Shown: in pieces, positions 1 through 9,280 of the stretch | How the letters are laid out: each line of letters begins with the position of its first letter | Numbering within the stretch: the stretch's first letter is position 1 | Origin: Prorocentrum cordatum | Lineage: Eukaryota; Sar; Dinophyceae; Prorocentrales; Prorocentraceae | Direction: 5' to 3' | Assembly: GCA_963575745.1 (NCBI GenBank) | Contig: CAUYUJ010018896.1 | Span: forward strand, 110,957-174,956 | DNA length: 64,000 nucleotides | Program-made: the position numbers and the translations under genes | The notes under the pieces: generated by a model | What the model was told of the DNA's origin: nothing | What the model saw: only the letters and a program-made list of their open reading frames with translations | Databases searched by the model: none

Positions 1-2
1 TC

Positions 3-677
3 TGGCGCTCTTGCCGGTACGAGGCATGGATCTTCTCCGCCGTTGCAGTGCTGCTCGGGAGCCAGCTAGACAGGCCATGGTCGTCGACCGTGACGGCCGC
101 CGACGCCTCCACGACGGGGTTCGGAGTGCGTGAGAAGAAATTGGATATTTCGGAAGTCTCTGAGCTTGGAAGGTGGCATGAGAAGTGGAGGTTCAAACGT
201 CTCCAACCCGAAGAATGGGCCCCCCGAAAGAGAGCCCTCGATGATTTCCCTGAGATCACCGACCCTGCCACCGTCCTCACCAACAATGTCATCGATGGGT
301 GGGCCAAGGTCGTGGGGTTCCCAGAGGTCCCTCGTCATGTGCTACATAAAGAGGGGTGGAGGGTGGTCTACAAGGGTCCGTATCGCTACATCGAACACAT
401 CGGGCTGAAGGAGGGGGGGCTATGCTATGGGCTTTACGTCGTCTCGCCAAGGACCCTTCGCACCATCATCATCGTCACTTATTCCTGCTCGACAATTTCG
501 GCGTCTGCTGCGGCTTCGATAGGGGCCGATCGCCGCCATACTCTATGTTACAACTCAACCGTCGCCTTGCGGCTCTAACCCTGGCAACCAACATCGGGCC
601 CCACTTTCGGTGGATACCGTCGGAATGGCAGCCAGCCGACGAAGCCTCCAGGACGTTCGAGGGCCTCTCTCTGGTGC
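3..677 (+). pseudogene. Element 1: RT end and RNase H (frameshifted, partial)
   Basis: This is the RNase H domain of a YR-type retroelement, which would degrade the RNA strand during cDNA synthesis. The reverse transcriptase lies outside the window to the left. Reading from base 3, the first catalytic Asp is in TAADASTTGFGV near base 100, followed by about 90 residues ending YIEHIGLKEGG (catalytic Glu). The frame then breaks at a run of seven G (413-419). Two frames over, it continues with AMLWALRRLAKD, then HLFLLDNFGV (second Asp) and WIPSEWQPADEASR (last Asp and the usual SR end). A one-base indel in the G-run explains everything, so either decay or a sequencing error is possible. The YR ORF begins just downstream in the first frame. 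Confidence 0.75.
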
Positions 678-2003
678 ATGCTGGGCCCGCTGAGCGTGGC
701 TGGGCGCGGCACCTTCGTGGAGGAGCCGCTGAGCAGCTCGGGCCGCCTGCCCGCGCCGACCTCGGGGCCGAGGCCCAAGAGGCGCCGCCTGGCGACCGCC
801 GCTGTGGCCGAGGGGCCGGTGCGCAGGCCGAGCGGCCTGGAGGCCAGAGCGGCCCCAGCCAAGAGGCCCGCGGCCTGCCGCAAGCCCGCCGCCAGCGCCG
901 CCCCCCGCGCGGCGCGGGCGCGGCCAGCGGCGCACGCCCCGGCGCCGCCGCCCCAGCTGCACGCTCGGCTGGCCAAGGCCCTGGAGCCCAACCGGAACAG
1001 CCCCGCCTCGGCCACGGCGCTCTCCAGGTGCGAGCTGGCCGCGGCGGCCGACGCGACGCGCGTCGGCTACAAGGCGTACTCCGATGCGTTTCAGGTGTTC
1101 CTCGCCGAGGAAGGGGGGGTGCCGTCGACCGTCGAGGACATGGAGGTTCGGGTGCTGAAGTTCCTCGACCTCATGCTGGAGGCGGAGTGTACCCGGGCCG
1201 ACGCGTCCATCCTGGTCGCAGCGGTCAAGGACGCCTACCCGTGGTGCACGGGCTCTCAGACAATGCCGCGCGTGAACCGTGGGCTTCGAGGCTACACCAA
1301 GCGCCGACCCCCTGCATCTCGCGCCCCCGTTCCTCGGGAACTCCTCGGCGCTGTCGCGTCCGAGATGCCGGCGCGGGGGCAGAGGGACTGTGCGCTCCAG
1401 GTGGCATCGACATTCTTCACCTACATCAGCCCAGGAGCCCTTCGGAAGCTACAAGTACAGCAGCTGCTGGCCCCCCCGAGGGCCTCGGGACAGTTGCAGT
1501 GCTGGAGCCTGATCCTCGCCCCGACCCAGATGGATGCGAGCATGCCAGGCGATCCGAGGGGCTCCCATCGAGGGCTCACCAAGACGGGCACCTCGGACGA
1601 GACCGTGATCATAGACCACCCAGTCTGGCTCGGCGAGTGCCTGGCGGCCCATGTCCGGGGGAGGGCGCCGACCGACCTGATCTCCCCCACCCCCGGCGCG
1701 TTCGTGGCGGCCCAGTTCGGAGTCGCAGCGAGGAAGTGCGGCCTCCCCCGGGTCTGCCTCTACCAGTTGCGACACGGGGGGGCGTCGGACGACATCCTCT
1801 CAGGCCGGCGGGATCGGAAGACCGTGAAGGCTCGGGGCCACTGGAGGACGGACTCGTCCCTGAACATGTACGGGAAGCCCGGCGCCGTGCACCAACACCT
1901 CAATGCCATGACTCCTGCCTCGAGGGACTTCGGCCGCCAGATGTTCGAGGTGATGGGGTCGTTGTTCGAGCGGACCGTCGCCGCGGAGACCATCCCCAAG
2001 TGA
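678..2003 (+). CDS. Element 1: tyrosine recombinase (YR)
   Basis: An intact 441-residue ORF for the recombinase that would integrate the circular cDNA of a DIRS/Ngaro-like element. Residues 1-110 are basic and Pro/Ala-rich, probably a linker. Residues 115-210 look like the helical core-binding domain. The catalytic fold follows: Arg256 in GALRKLQ, Lys302 in GLTKTGTSD, Arg365 in YQLRHGGASDD, His388 in RGHW, and the nucleophile Tyr398 in SLNMYGK. The H of the usual H-x-x-R box is Y362 here. The first ATG in frame is at 678. No in-frame stop separates it from 579, so a frameshift fusion with the RNase H frame is possible. The stop is followed after three bases by the next ATG. Confidence 0.85.
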   Translation: MLGPLSVAGRGTFVEEPLSSSGRLPAPTSGPRPKRRRLATAAVAEGPVRRPSGLEARAAPAKRPAACRKPAASAAPRAARARPAAHAPAPPPQLHARLAKALEPNRNSPASATALSRCELAAAADATRVGYKAYSDAFQVFLAEEGGVPSTVEDMEVRVLKFLDLMLEAECTRADASILVAAVKDAYPWCTGSQTMPRVNRGLRGYTKRRPPASRAPVPRELLGAVASEMPARGQRDCALQVASTFFTYISPGALRKLQVQQLLAPPRASGQLQCWSLILAPTQMDASMPGDPRGSHRGLTKTGTSDETVIIDHPVWLGECLAAHVRGRAPTDLISPTPGAFVAAQFGVAARKCGLPRVCLYQLRHGGASDDILSGRRDRKTVKARGHWRTDSSLNMYGKPGAVHQHLNAMTPASRDFGRQMFEVMGSLFERTVAAETIPK

Positions 2004-2006
2004 GTC

Positions 2007-2822
2007 ATGCCCGCTCTTTTTCGGCTTGGGGTGACTGGGGCCCGCGTGGCGGCCTCGTCCTCGCCCCGTCTGCCCCATCGGCCAGGTTGGGTCGTGGCAG
2101 AGCTGATGGCACGCAGTCGCGGCATAAGCACTGCCTGCAAGAGCGTGGGCTTCTTCACACGCAGCTGGGAGCTGGCCGATTCCCCGCTGGAGGATTGCTT
2201 GCAAAGTGATGTCTCGAGGCGCCTGCTCGAAGCTGCCTCCCGTAATGTTCTTGCTCTGTGCTGGATCGGCCTTGCGTGCGCGCCCTGGCCCCGCGCCAGG
2301 CGGAACCGGTCGGGCAAAAAAGGCTGGCCAGCACCGATTCGGGACCGTGGGCACCTACTTGGCCTCCCCGACCACCCCCCCAATGATTTTCGGAAGGTCC
2401 AGGAAGACAACAAACAAGCTAAGTGGGCCGCCAAACTTTTCGATGCCCTCTCGCGTCTAGGCGTGCCTTGCGTGATCGAGAATCCCGCCTCAAGCATGTT
2501 GCGGGAGCTCCCGGGATTTAAACGTTTGCTAGATAAGTATAACTCTGTCCAGATAGACTACTGTGCTTTCGGCACACCGCGCAGAAAGCGCACGACCCTG
2601 TTGTTCTCCCACCTGCCTCTGGAGGAGCTCGCTGGGGCCCGCTGCGCGGGGAGGGGTGGGCACTGTACGTTCTCTGGCCAGCCTCGCACTGAGATCGCAG
2701 GACGCACCCCGGACAGCAAACAGCTGTGGTCCAAGGTCGCGTCTGCCTACCCTCCCCAGATTTGTCTCCACATAGGCCAACTCCTGAGTCGTTGGTGCCC
2801 CACCCACCCGCCCAGAACATGA
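2007..2822 (+). CDS. Element 1: DNA methyltransferase-like protein
   Basis: An intact 271-residue ORF starting three bases after the recombinase stop. It resembles the methyltransferase-like ORF that accompanies DIRS-type elements. Residues 32-60 (ELMARSRGISTACKSVGFFT) correspond to the cofactor-binding start. ACAPWPRARR (90-99) sits where a PC-type catalytic loop is expected. VPCVIENPASS (153-163) matches an ENP/ENV-type motif. DYCAFG (184-189) and RRKRT (192-196) precede a Cys/His pair (C213, H219, C220). Whether it methylates C or A cannot be told from the sequence. Its intactness, beside the intact recombinase, suggests recent activity. Element 3 carries a decayed relative in the same place. 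Confidence 0.7.
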   Translation: MPALFRLGVTGARVAASSSPRLPHRPGWVVAELMARSRGISTACKSVGFFTRSWELADSPLEDCLQSDVSRRLLEAASRNVLALCWIGLACAPWPRARRNRSGKKGWPAPIRDRGHLLGLPDHPPNDFRKVQEDNKQAKWAAKLFDALSRLGVPCVIENPASSMLRELPGFKRLLDKYNSVQIDYCAFGTPRRKRTTLLFSHLPLEELAGARCAGRGGHCTFSGQPRTEIAGRTPDSKQLWSKVASAYPPQICLHIGQLLSRWCPTHPPRT

Positions 2823-2832
2823 TATGGGTAAG

Positions 2833-2950
2833 GGTGTGTCTTGAAACGGACAATGTCCGCAGATTGCGCAATCGTGTGATTTAAAGCCCCTTTAAATCGT
2901 CAGAGCAAGCCGTGCTGCGTCTGCTGCAAAGAATGCCCCCCTCCGCCCAC
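2833..2950 (+). repeat. Element 1: 3' direct repeat, copy 1 (118 bp)
   Basis: A 118-bp segment beginning GGTGTGTCTTG, with TTTAAAGCCCCTTTAAA inside, starting 10 bases after the methyltransferase-like stop. It recurs exactly 239 bp downstream with two mismatches in its first third. Its place after the last ORF fits the split direct repeats of PAT/Ngaro-type YR elements. Confidence 0.85.
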
Positions 2951-3071
2951 ACCCATGGATCTGCGTGCAGGGTAGTGAGTGCCAGGAGGGGGGCTGCGGA
3001 GCGTGCCTTCCGCAACCGTTGTGGCTCCAGGTCTCTCTTGTGTGGCCCGCCCTTTTCCCGCCAGCTTCCAC

Positions 3072-3189
3072 GGTGTGTCTTGGAACGGACAAGGTCCGCA
3101 GATTGCGCAATCGTGTGATTTAAAGCCCCTTTAAATCGTCAGAGCAAGCCGTGCTGCGTCTGCTGCAAAGAATGCCCCCCTCCGCCCAC
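3072..3189 (+). repeat. Element 1: 3' direct repeat, copy 2 (118 bp)
   Basis: Second copy of the repeat at 2833-2950, in the same orientation. Homology stops at CCGCCCAC. It is the likely right end of element 1. The 121-bp spacer between copies shows no coding signal. Confidence 0.85.
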
Positions 3190-3810
3190 GCTCATATGTG
3201 TCACAATTAGCTAAGGGTCGGCTAACTGAAGTGTGCATCTGCAGTTGTGCCGCGGATCTGGTAGCCTTGAGCCTGCATCCGCAGTTGTGGCCACGCGCAT
3301 TTGGAAGCGCTTTTGGAAGTGCTACGAACCATCGCAAGATGTGCTTTTTAATGACATTTCTGGCATGGAGGTCTCTGTTGGATGTTGTCTGCGCCCCAGC
3401 CGTGCACAACCGTTGAGTGGATGCATGTCCCAACTCAGCAAGCGGTGCTGGGCCGCAGGTTGGTCTGGTGGTTGCGAGCACGACCTTTGGAGCATGGTGG
3501 AGGCAAGTATACCCATTGTGTTTTCATTGGGGCACTATGTACTTTCGGAGCAAGACGTTGCAAGTCTCAGGAGCGTAAGCAATGAGTGCGGTGGTGGGAT
3601 GTACTTCTCTGCAGTAGATGGAATGATGGGTGGCTGTGGAGGTGCAGGGCCACTTGCTGGCAGAGGTGCAGACTGCAGGCCTCAGCGAAGAAGATATCAG
3701 CTCTCGAATCCGTCTCGTTCTCTGTGGCAAACATTGCTGATGAAATTTGCTTGCTTCAACCATGTGAGCCATGCTTCGCATGGCCACAATATTGTCTTGC
3801 TCGGGCGGGC
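3190..3810. other. Intergenic stretch without recognisable feature
   Basis: About 620 bp of moderate GC to the right of element 1. Open frames exist, but their codon use is not GC3-biased and I recognise no domain. Confidence 0.5.
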
Positions 3811-4000
3811 AGGCGCAAACTCCGTCGAGGGTCTGCGTCGAGAGCCGCGGGGGGTTGTGCTGAGCTTCGAGATGTGGGACACTCCGACCAACCTGTTGTC
3901 GCGAAGCTCGACCTCGCATGCGGCGCCCGTGCAGGCGTGCCGGGACGCGTGGACGATCTTCGACGCGGAGGAGGGGCACCCGATCGTCACCGCGGTGTAA
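3811..4000 (+). CDS. Possible terminal exon, unknown product
   Basis: About 63 codons ending at TAA (3998-4000) have nearly all third positions G or C, unlike the DNA to the left. They read LRREPRGVVLSFEMWDTPTN, then a Ser/Ala stretch, then ending DAEEGHPIVTAV. I recognise no family. A second GC3-rich stretch in another frame follows at 4001-4075 (NCVQGGIDQNLPPAIYSPSS), so this may be a decayed gene with a one-base shift near the TAA rather than a true C-terminus. Start and splice sites are unknown; several AG dinucleotides precede it. Confidence 0.3.
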
Positions 4001-4451
4001 CTGCGTCCAGGGGGGCATCGACCAGAACCTGCCGCCTGCGATCTACAGCCCGTCTTCTGGCCGCGAAGGGGCGGCCGCCAATTTTTTTGTGTTCGGGCAC
4101 CTGTGCCTTGGCCAGCGTTGCGCAGATCGCAGATCGCTCAGCCTGGCGCGCTGGCAATACCTCCTTCGTCGCCACCGTCGGTCCTGGCTACATGTCGCCA
4201 GCCTATGCGCTATGAGCTCTGGCGAGTTCCGCATGCAGTTCAAGTAGTGGGACGCGCAGACGGGCGGCGTCGGCGCACGGTCGTGCGCCTCCAGTAGAGG
4301 CAGCAACTGGCGCGTGAACGCACGCGCGCTCGAGGGAGGTTTGGACGGCAATCCCCTGGTGCTGATCGCTAAGCCACAGGGTGGCGCAGATACAGTCGGG
4401 GCCCTGAAGAAGGAACCCTTTTCGTTGGGGAGGGGCTCCGCGTTCCTTGAG

Positions 4452-4617
4452 TGTTTCACAGCTTGCCTCTGGTTTTCCTTATGTTTTCGATCGGAGACCG
4501 AAGCTCAACTTATGGAAAAAAGGGGCCTCGTTCCTTATTTAGAGTTCCTTAGGTCAACGCCCCTACTGTAGAGCGCGCGCGCGGATCGCCTCTGCCGCGC
4601 TGCGACGTAACACATGT
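4452..4617 (+). repeat. Dispersed repeat, uninterrupted copy
   Basis: A 166-bp segment (GTTTCACAGCTTGCCT to GCTGCGACGTAA) recurs at 6796-7134. That second copy is split by a 164-bp inverted-repeat element, so this copy serves as a natural empty site. Confidence 0.75.
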
Positions 4618-4662
4618 TTAAGCTCCCCGCCCGTCGCACAGTCGTCGCCGCAGCGGCGCGGA

Positions 4663-4833
4663 CCCTGAGACCCGACGTTGCAGAAAAGTTGCAACATCGT
4701 GAAAGATCACGCCCGGGTCAGACCCATTCTTTCCGCGTCATTCCCTGAGCCGGATCGATCTGCGAGGGCCCCGGGGCCCGAAGTGGAGCGAAAACGCCCG
4801 CTGCGCAAAAGTTGCAGCGCCAGGATCTCAGGG
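4663..4833 (+). mobile_element. CCCTGAGATC-family TIR element, copy 1
   Basis: A 171-bp element beginning CCCTGAGACCCGACGTTGCA and ending TTGCAGCGCCAGGATCTCAGGG-like sequence, the near reverse complement. The interior carries GAGCCGGATCGATCTG and GGGGCCCGAAGTGGAGCGA, seen in all copies. It is flanked by GA on both sides, a possible 2-bp target duplication. There is no ORF, so it is a MITE-like non-autonomous element. Confidence 0.8.
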
Positions 4834-5446
4834 GAAGCATGCCGCGGGTAGCCCTCTCGCTCCACCGGGCTCCCCAGGGGTGCGCCTGGTCGGGCATCTC
4901 CAGGAGACTCTGCTCGGCGTGGCCCCGGCATGCTCATGCTACGCCCGCGCCGCCCTGCCCAGGGGCGACGCGCGCGCCGAGAAATACTCCAGCACATGCG
5001 TCGTGGCGGCCGCTGTCTGGCCACGCCGCTCGGGAAACGAGATGCCGCAAGATGGGCATGCGATGTGTTCGGGTCGGACGCGCGCCTCCGGGGGGGGCGC
5101 GCAGTACCAGCGCGCCCCCGCGCGTCCAATCTGCGGGCTCCGAGCGCCCCTGGGCCGAAGGCGGTCCGCGCGCGCGGGGCGCTGCCATCCCACTGCCTGC
5201 GCGCGCGCGTGCACTCAACGCCTGGCACGAATTCTTGTGGAAGGCTTCTTGTCTCGGAGGTCGGTGGGCCTCCTGCCCTGACACGTCGATCAGCGAATTG
5301 GCCGTTTCAGCTTCGCGAGAGGGAGTCGCGGCCGTCATTCCTGCGAATCCAGGTCCGTCGGTTTCGGTCTTAAGCCGTTTTCGCCAAAGGGTGGTTTGCT
5401 AAAGGGCAGTTTTCCACTGCCGATTGTCAGGGCCGCGCGCGCAGTA
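4834..5446. other. GC-rich stretch without recognisable gene
   Basis: Very GC-rich DNA open in several frames on both strands, which is expected from composition. No domain or repeat was recognised. Confidence 0.5.
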
Positions 5447-5567
5447 CCCGGACCCCCTCGCGCTGTGAGAAAATTGCGACGGAAGTTTTCTCGTTGTTTT
5501 CAGCCTCCGGGGACCCTTGCCGCGCCTCGGGGCCGTCAAGAAACGGTTCAGGATGAAAAGCCCGAGG
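5447..5567 (+). repeat. Family 2 dispersed repeat, copy a
   Basis: Begins CCCGGACCCCCTCGCGCTGTG, runs through ATTGCGACGGAAG and CGGGGCCGTCAAGAAACG, and ends AGGATGAAAAGCCCGAGG. The same order of blocks occurs about ten times in the window in both orientations. Confidence 0.75.
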
Positions 5568-5677
5568 ATCCGACAATCGCAAAACCGTGATCGTGATCAG
5601 GTGTCGTGATCTCGACCACGCTTTTCCATCGACGATCAGAAAGATTGATCGGCGATCGAAAGCCTTGATCGACGATG

Positions 5678-6128
5678 CGAAAGGAATTTCGAGCTTGTTC
5701 GCAGGAGCGTTTGCGATGAGAACCGATGCATCGGAGCAGGAGGGGAAAGGGGAAAAGAAGGAGAAGGAAATGGTAGAGGAGTAGGAGGAGGAGGAGGAGG
5801 AGGAGGAGGAGGAGGAGGAGCAACTGCAGAGGAGGAGGAGGAGGAGGAGGAGGAGGAGGAGGGGGAGGAGGAGGGGGGATGGGGGAGGGGGAGGAGGAGG
5901 ATGAGGAGGGGGAGGGGGAATTTGTTTCCCACTAATGCGCGCCGTGCTGAATAATGGTGGACGGTTATTTCTCCCATCGGACAACGCCTCCTGGGCGACC
6001 CTCCGAGCGAAAGGCATTTCGAGCTTGTTCGTAGGAAGGTCTGCAATAATAATCGAAGTATCGGAGGAGGAAGGGGAGAAGGAGGAGGAGGAGGAGGAGG
6101 AGGAGGCGGAGAAGGAGGGAGGAGGATG
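5678..6128 (+). repeat. Duplicated unit with GGA microsatellites
   Basis: A segment of about 60 bp (GCGAAAGG, TTTCGAGCTTGTTCG, AGGAG) occurs at 5678 and again at 6009. Each copy runs into a (GGA)n array (5740-5930 and 6062-6127), so the array was duplicated with its flank. Confidence 0.75.
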
Positions 6129-6189
6129 AGGAACATAGCTCCTTGGCATGTATTTCGCGAGGGCGCTGTGAGCCCTTGAGCTTTCAGAG

Positions 6190-6570
6190 TGAGAGATTCA
6201 GAACAATGAGCCTTTGATGAAGTTCTCGTGCAATGAGTTTTAGAACAATAAGTTTCAGAGCGATGAGTTTCAGAGCAATGAGCTTCAGAGCAATGAGTTC
6301 CAGAGCGATGAGTTTCAGAGCAATGAGTTTCAGAGCGATGAGTTTCCTATCAGTGAGAGTTTCAGAGCAATGAGTTTCAGAGCAATGAGCCTTTGAGAGT
6401 TTCAGAGTCATGGGTCTTTGAGGAAATTCTCCAGCAATGAGTTTCAGGGCAATGAGTTTCAAAGCAATGAGCTTCATAACAATGAATTTCAGAACAATGA
6501 GTTGCAGTTTCAGAGCAGTGAGAGTTTCAGAATAACGAGTTTCAGAGCATTCAGTCTTTGAGAGTTTCAG
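6190..6570 (+). repeat. 15-bp minisatellite (GAGTTTCAGAGCAAT)n
   Basis: More than twenty imperfect copies of a 15-bp unit, with variants such as GCGAT and shorter AGAGTTTC units. It is followed by a CTC/TCG microsatellite to about 6660. ORFs in it are repeats of ALKLI-type peptides and are not real genes. Confidence 0.9.
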
Positions 6571-6795
6571 AGCATCCTCCTTCTCCTCCTCCTCCTCCTC
6601 CTCCTCCTTCTCCCCCTCCTCCTCCTTCTCTTCCTCGTCGTCGTCGTCGGTGTTGTCGTCGGCGGCGGCGGGGGGAAAAAGTAATTAGTTTCCGTTGTTG
6701 TCGGGGCCCCAGTCTGTCAATAAGGCCGCCAGCAAATATGTTGTTTCCCATTGTTGTGTTTTTTTGTTTAAACAGCTCTTCTTGGTGTTAATTAA

Positions 6796-7134
6796 TTGTT
6801 TCACAGTTTGCCTTCGGTTTTCTTTTTTAAGTTTTCGGTGGGAGATCGAAGACTAGCTTTTGAAGAACATGGGCCTCGTTCCTTATCCGCAAGGGCTCCC
6901 ACGAGGGCGCGAAGTTATTCGCGCTTCGCGGTCCTCGCTCCTTCTCCCCCTCCTCCTCGTCCTCCTTTTCTCCCTTTGGGGGGGCGGCGCGAGAGCGCGA
7001 AGTTATTCGCGTTTCGCGCTTCGCGGAGCGCGAAGCGCGAAGTTGGGAGCCCTAGATCCAGGGTTCCTTCGGTCAGCGCCCCGGCTGTATCAGAGCGCGC
7101 GTGCGGATCCGCCTCCGCCGCGCTGCGACGGAAA
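6796..7134 (+). repeat. Dispersed repeat split by a TIR element
   Basis: The same repeat as 4452-4617. It matches up to GTTCCTTATCC (6888) and resumes at GTTCCTTCGGTCAGCG (7063). The material between is the 164-bp AAGGGCTCCC element plus a few bases. Confidence 0.75.
6891..7054 (+). mobile_element. AAGGGCTCCC-family TIR element, copy 1
   Basis: A 164-bp element starting AAGGGCTCCC and ending GGGAGCCCTA. Subterminal palindromes of the type GCGCGAAGTTATTCGCGC and GCGCGAAGCGCGAAG lie near both ends, around a CTC-rich centre. It interrupts the older repeat at 6796-7134. Confidence 0.85.
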
Positions 7135-7177
7135 AAGCCAGCAGACACTTCTGGCTGCACGGCCTTTGCACTGTTCC

Positions 7178-7341
7178 AAGGGCTCCCTCGAGGGCGCGAA
7201 GTTATTCGCGCTTCGCGCTTCGCCGTCCTCCTTCCTCCTCCCCCTCCTCCTCGTCCTCCTCTTCTCCCCCTTGGGGGACGGCGCGAGAGCGCGAAGTTAT
7301 TCGCGCTTCGCGCAGCGCGAAGCGCGAACTTAGGAGCCCTT
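7178..7341 (+). mobile_element. AAGGGCTCCC-family TIR element, copy 2
   Basis: Also exactly 164 bp, starting AAGGGCTCCC and ending AGGAGCCCTT, with the same subterminal GCGAAGTTATTCGCGC palindromes. It lies 123 bp downstream of copy 1 in the same orientation. Confidence 0.85.
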
Positions 7342-7563
7342 GTTGTTCGTTCTGCTGGCGTGGCATACCTTTCGCATCGCACGAGGCAGAGGCCCACGCA
7401 TTGCACACGACTTCCGATCCGATCGCGCCCGGTCCCAGCGGGAATCCATCCGTATCCTGTATGCCCGGAAGCAGACATGGATCTTAGTTGGTCTTTCGCT
7501 CCCTTCAGATCCGAGAAAATTCAATTGCCAGCCATATATGAACCTCCACAGCAAAGCACCCTG

Positions 7564-7725
7564 CAGTGGAAACCCACGCCAAGAAGCACCGTGCTTGCCT
7601 CCAGGGTTCCCTGGGTTTCTTGGGCTTCGATGGTTTTGCTGTGGAAAGCGTGACGTTCCCACACCAGAAAGCCATGGGCGTCCTAGGGTCTCAGGATTGG
7701 GATCCTTGTGGTCGAGCCCCTGTTG
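7564..7725 (+). mobile_element. CAGTGGA (Tc1/mariner-like) MITE, copy 1
   Basis: A 162-bp relative of the elements at 11792 and 48391, beginning CAGTGGAAACCC and ending in a degenerate CCCTGTTG followed by TA. The interior blocks CTGGGTTTCTTGGG and GATGGTTTTGCT are shared. The left flank is TG rather than TA, so this is an older copy. Confidence 0.75.
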
Positions 7726-7794
7726 TATCCAATTCCAGTGGTGTATATGAGCTTCCCCAGCAGAGGACCCGCATGGCAGCACCAGCGAAGAGGC

Positions 7795-7945
7795 GAGTCG
7801 AGGAGGAGGAGGAGGAGGAGGAGGAGGAGGAGGAGGAGGAGGAGGAGGAGGAGGAGGAGGAGGAGGAGGAGGAGGAGGAGGAGGAGGAGGAGGAGGAGGG
7901 GGAGGAGGAGGAGGAGGAGGAGGAGGAGGAGGAGGAGGAGGAGGT
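7795..7945 (+). repeat. (GAG)n microsatellite
   Basis: About 150 bp of nearly pure GGA repeat. Depending on frame and strand it yields poly-Glu, poly-Arg, poly-Pro or poly-Ser ORFs, none of which I regard as genes. Confidence 0.95.
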
Positions 7946-8072
7946 CGGCGAGCGAGACCGTGCCTCACATCCTCAGGGGTGTCGAGGGCGAGAGCAGTCT
8001 CGAGTTCCGGCCGCGGCCCCGGTGCGCCTGCCCCCCCTCCTCCCTACGGGGACACAGCTCCCCGCACGAAGG

Positions 8073-8210
8073 ATTGCAAAAAAAAACAGGATTGCAAAAA
8101 ACAAAAAAAAACAAAAAAAACAAAAAAAAAAAAAAAAAAAAGGATTGCAAAAACACAGGATTGCAATCCTGTTTTTTTTTTTTGTTTTTTTTTTCAATCC
8201 TTTTTTTTGA
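8073..8210. repeat. A/T-tract hairpin with GGATTGC palindrome
   Basis: GGATTGC followed by A-tracts occurs repeatedly. At the centre ACAGGATTGCAATCCTGT (8155-8172) is a perfect palindrome, after which T-tracts and CAATCC mirror the left side. The whole could fold into a long A/T stem. Confidence 0.8.
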
Positions 8211-8297
8211 GATCCATCACTGACGGTGCCCTGGGCCCAGCCGTGGGCCCTGGGAGGCCGAAGTCGAGGAGAAGCGCCGAGATCGAGCACGCGCGGG

Positions 8298-8493
8298 CGT
8301 CGGAGATCGCAGTTTTTTTGCAGCGCGCCTCGAGGCTGCGAGGTGTCTGGGGTTCGGTGCCTCGCGCATCGGGGCGTTCCCAGGCGCCCTGTGATCGTCG
8401 GAGATCGCAGCTTTTTTGCAGCACGGCTCGAGGCTGCGATACGTCGGAGGTCCGGTGCCTCACGCATCGGGACGTTCCCAGGCGCCCTGTGAT
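8298..8493 (+). repeat. 98-bp tandem duplication
   Basis: CGTCGGAGATCGCAG starts at 8298 and again at 8396, and CGTCGGAGATC starts a partial third copy at 8494. The copies differ at a handful of sites. Confidence 0.85.
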
Positions 8494-8507
8494 CGTCGGA
8501 GATCCGG

Positions 8508-8642
8508 AGAAGGAGGAGGAGGAGGAGGAGGAGGAGGAGGAGGAGGAGGAGGAGGAGGAGGAGGGAGGAGGGAGGAGGGAGGAGGAGGAGGGAGGAGGGA
8601 GGAGGGAGGAGGGAGGAGGGAGGAGGGAGGAGGGAGGAGGGA
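8508..8642 (+). repeat. (GGA)n and (GGAGGGA)n array
   Basis: A pure GGA stretch followed by 7-bp GGAGGGA units. Confidence 0.95.
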
Positions 8643-8833
8643 TGTCCCCCTCTCGGAGGCGACGATGTTGGCGAGTGGCCCAGGGGCGGGCATGACACGC
8701 ATTCGCCTGGGAGCCTCGCCGAAGGCGTGGGCCATCGGTGCCCCTGGGCAGCACATGCGTTGCCATCCCCTCGGCTGTTCGCCCCCATCGTCGCCTCCGA
8801 GATCTGGCACCCTCGATTCCCCCCAGTCCGTTC

Positions 8834-9020
8834 GGCGACGAGCGAGGGGGGAAGGAGAGGGACCTCTCAGAAGGCGGAGGGGCTTCTCAGAAGCCCTGGG
8901 GCTTTCGGAGAAGTTTTCAGCGTCCCTGGGGAAGGCTCAGAACAACAACGGCTCAGAAGGCTGGGGGACTCCCGAGCCTTCTGAGATGCTCCTTCTCGCT
9001 TCCCCGCCAGGCTCGCCGCC
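8834..9020 (+). mobile_element. GGCGAGCGAGG-family TIR element, copy 1
   Basis: It begins GGCGACGAGCGAGGGGG and ends CGCCAGGCTCGCCGCC. TIRs of about 42 bp are imperfect and include CTCAGAAGGC near each end. On both sides lies a copy of GCTGTTCGCCCCCATCGTCG (8776 and 9041), so a flanking segment is duplicated too. Confidence 0.65.
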
Positions 9021-9123
9021 GAGTGTTGCCCTCCCCTCCGCTGTTCGCCCCCATCGTCGCCCTCCGAGATATGGCACCCTTGTTCCCGCCCCCCCCCCTC
9101 CCCAGGCATGCGACGTCCCGATT

Positions 9124-9280
9124 TTTTCAGCACGGCGTCCCCAGAAGTCCCGACCCGTTCCCCAGGACCAGCTTCTCCTCCTGAGTCGTTTTCTGACGGT
9201 CCTGGGGCCCAGCGAGGGCCTCCAGAGATCTAAGACGGTGACAAACCTCCTTCCTGAATTGTTTAGCCTTGCGAGGGCCT
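9124..9280 (-). repeat. Family 2 dispersed repeat, copy b
   Basis: Reverse-orientation copy: GACCCGTTCCCCAGGACC, CTCCTGAGTCGTTTTCTGAC, GGGGCCCAGCGAGGGCC. The left part of the family is degraded. Confidence 0.65.

Noticed and set aside
1760-2497. 245-codon minus-strand ORF.
   Set aside because: Antisense to the recombinase and methyltransferase-like ORFs, both of which show recognisable motifs on the plus strand.
7330-7968. 212-codon minus-strand poly-Pro ORF.
   Set aside because: The first third is the GGA array and the rest antisense to the CAGTGGA MITE.
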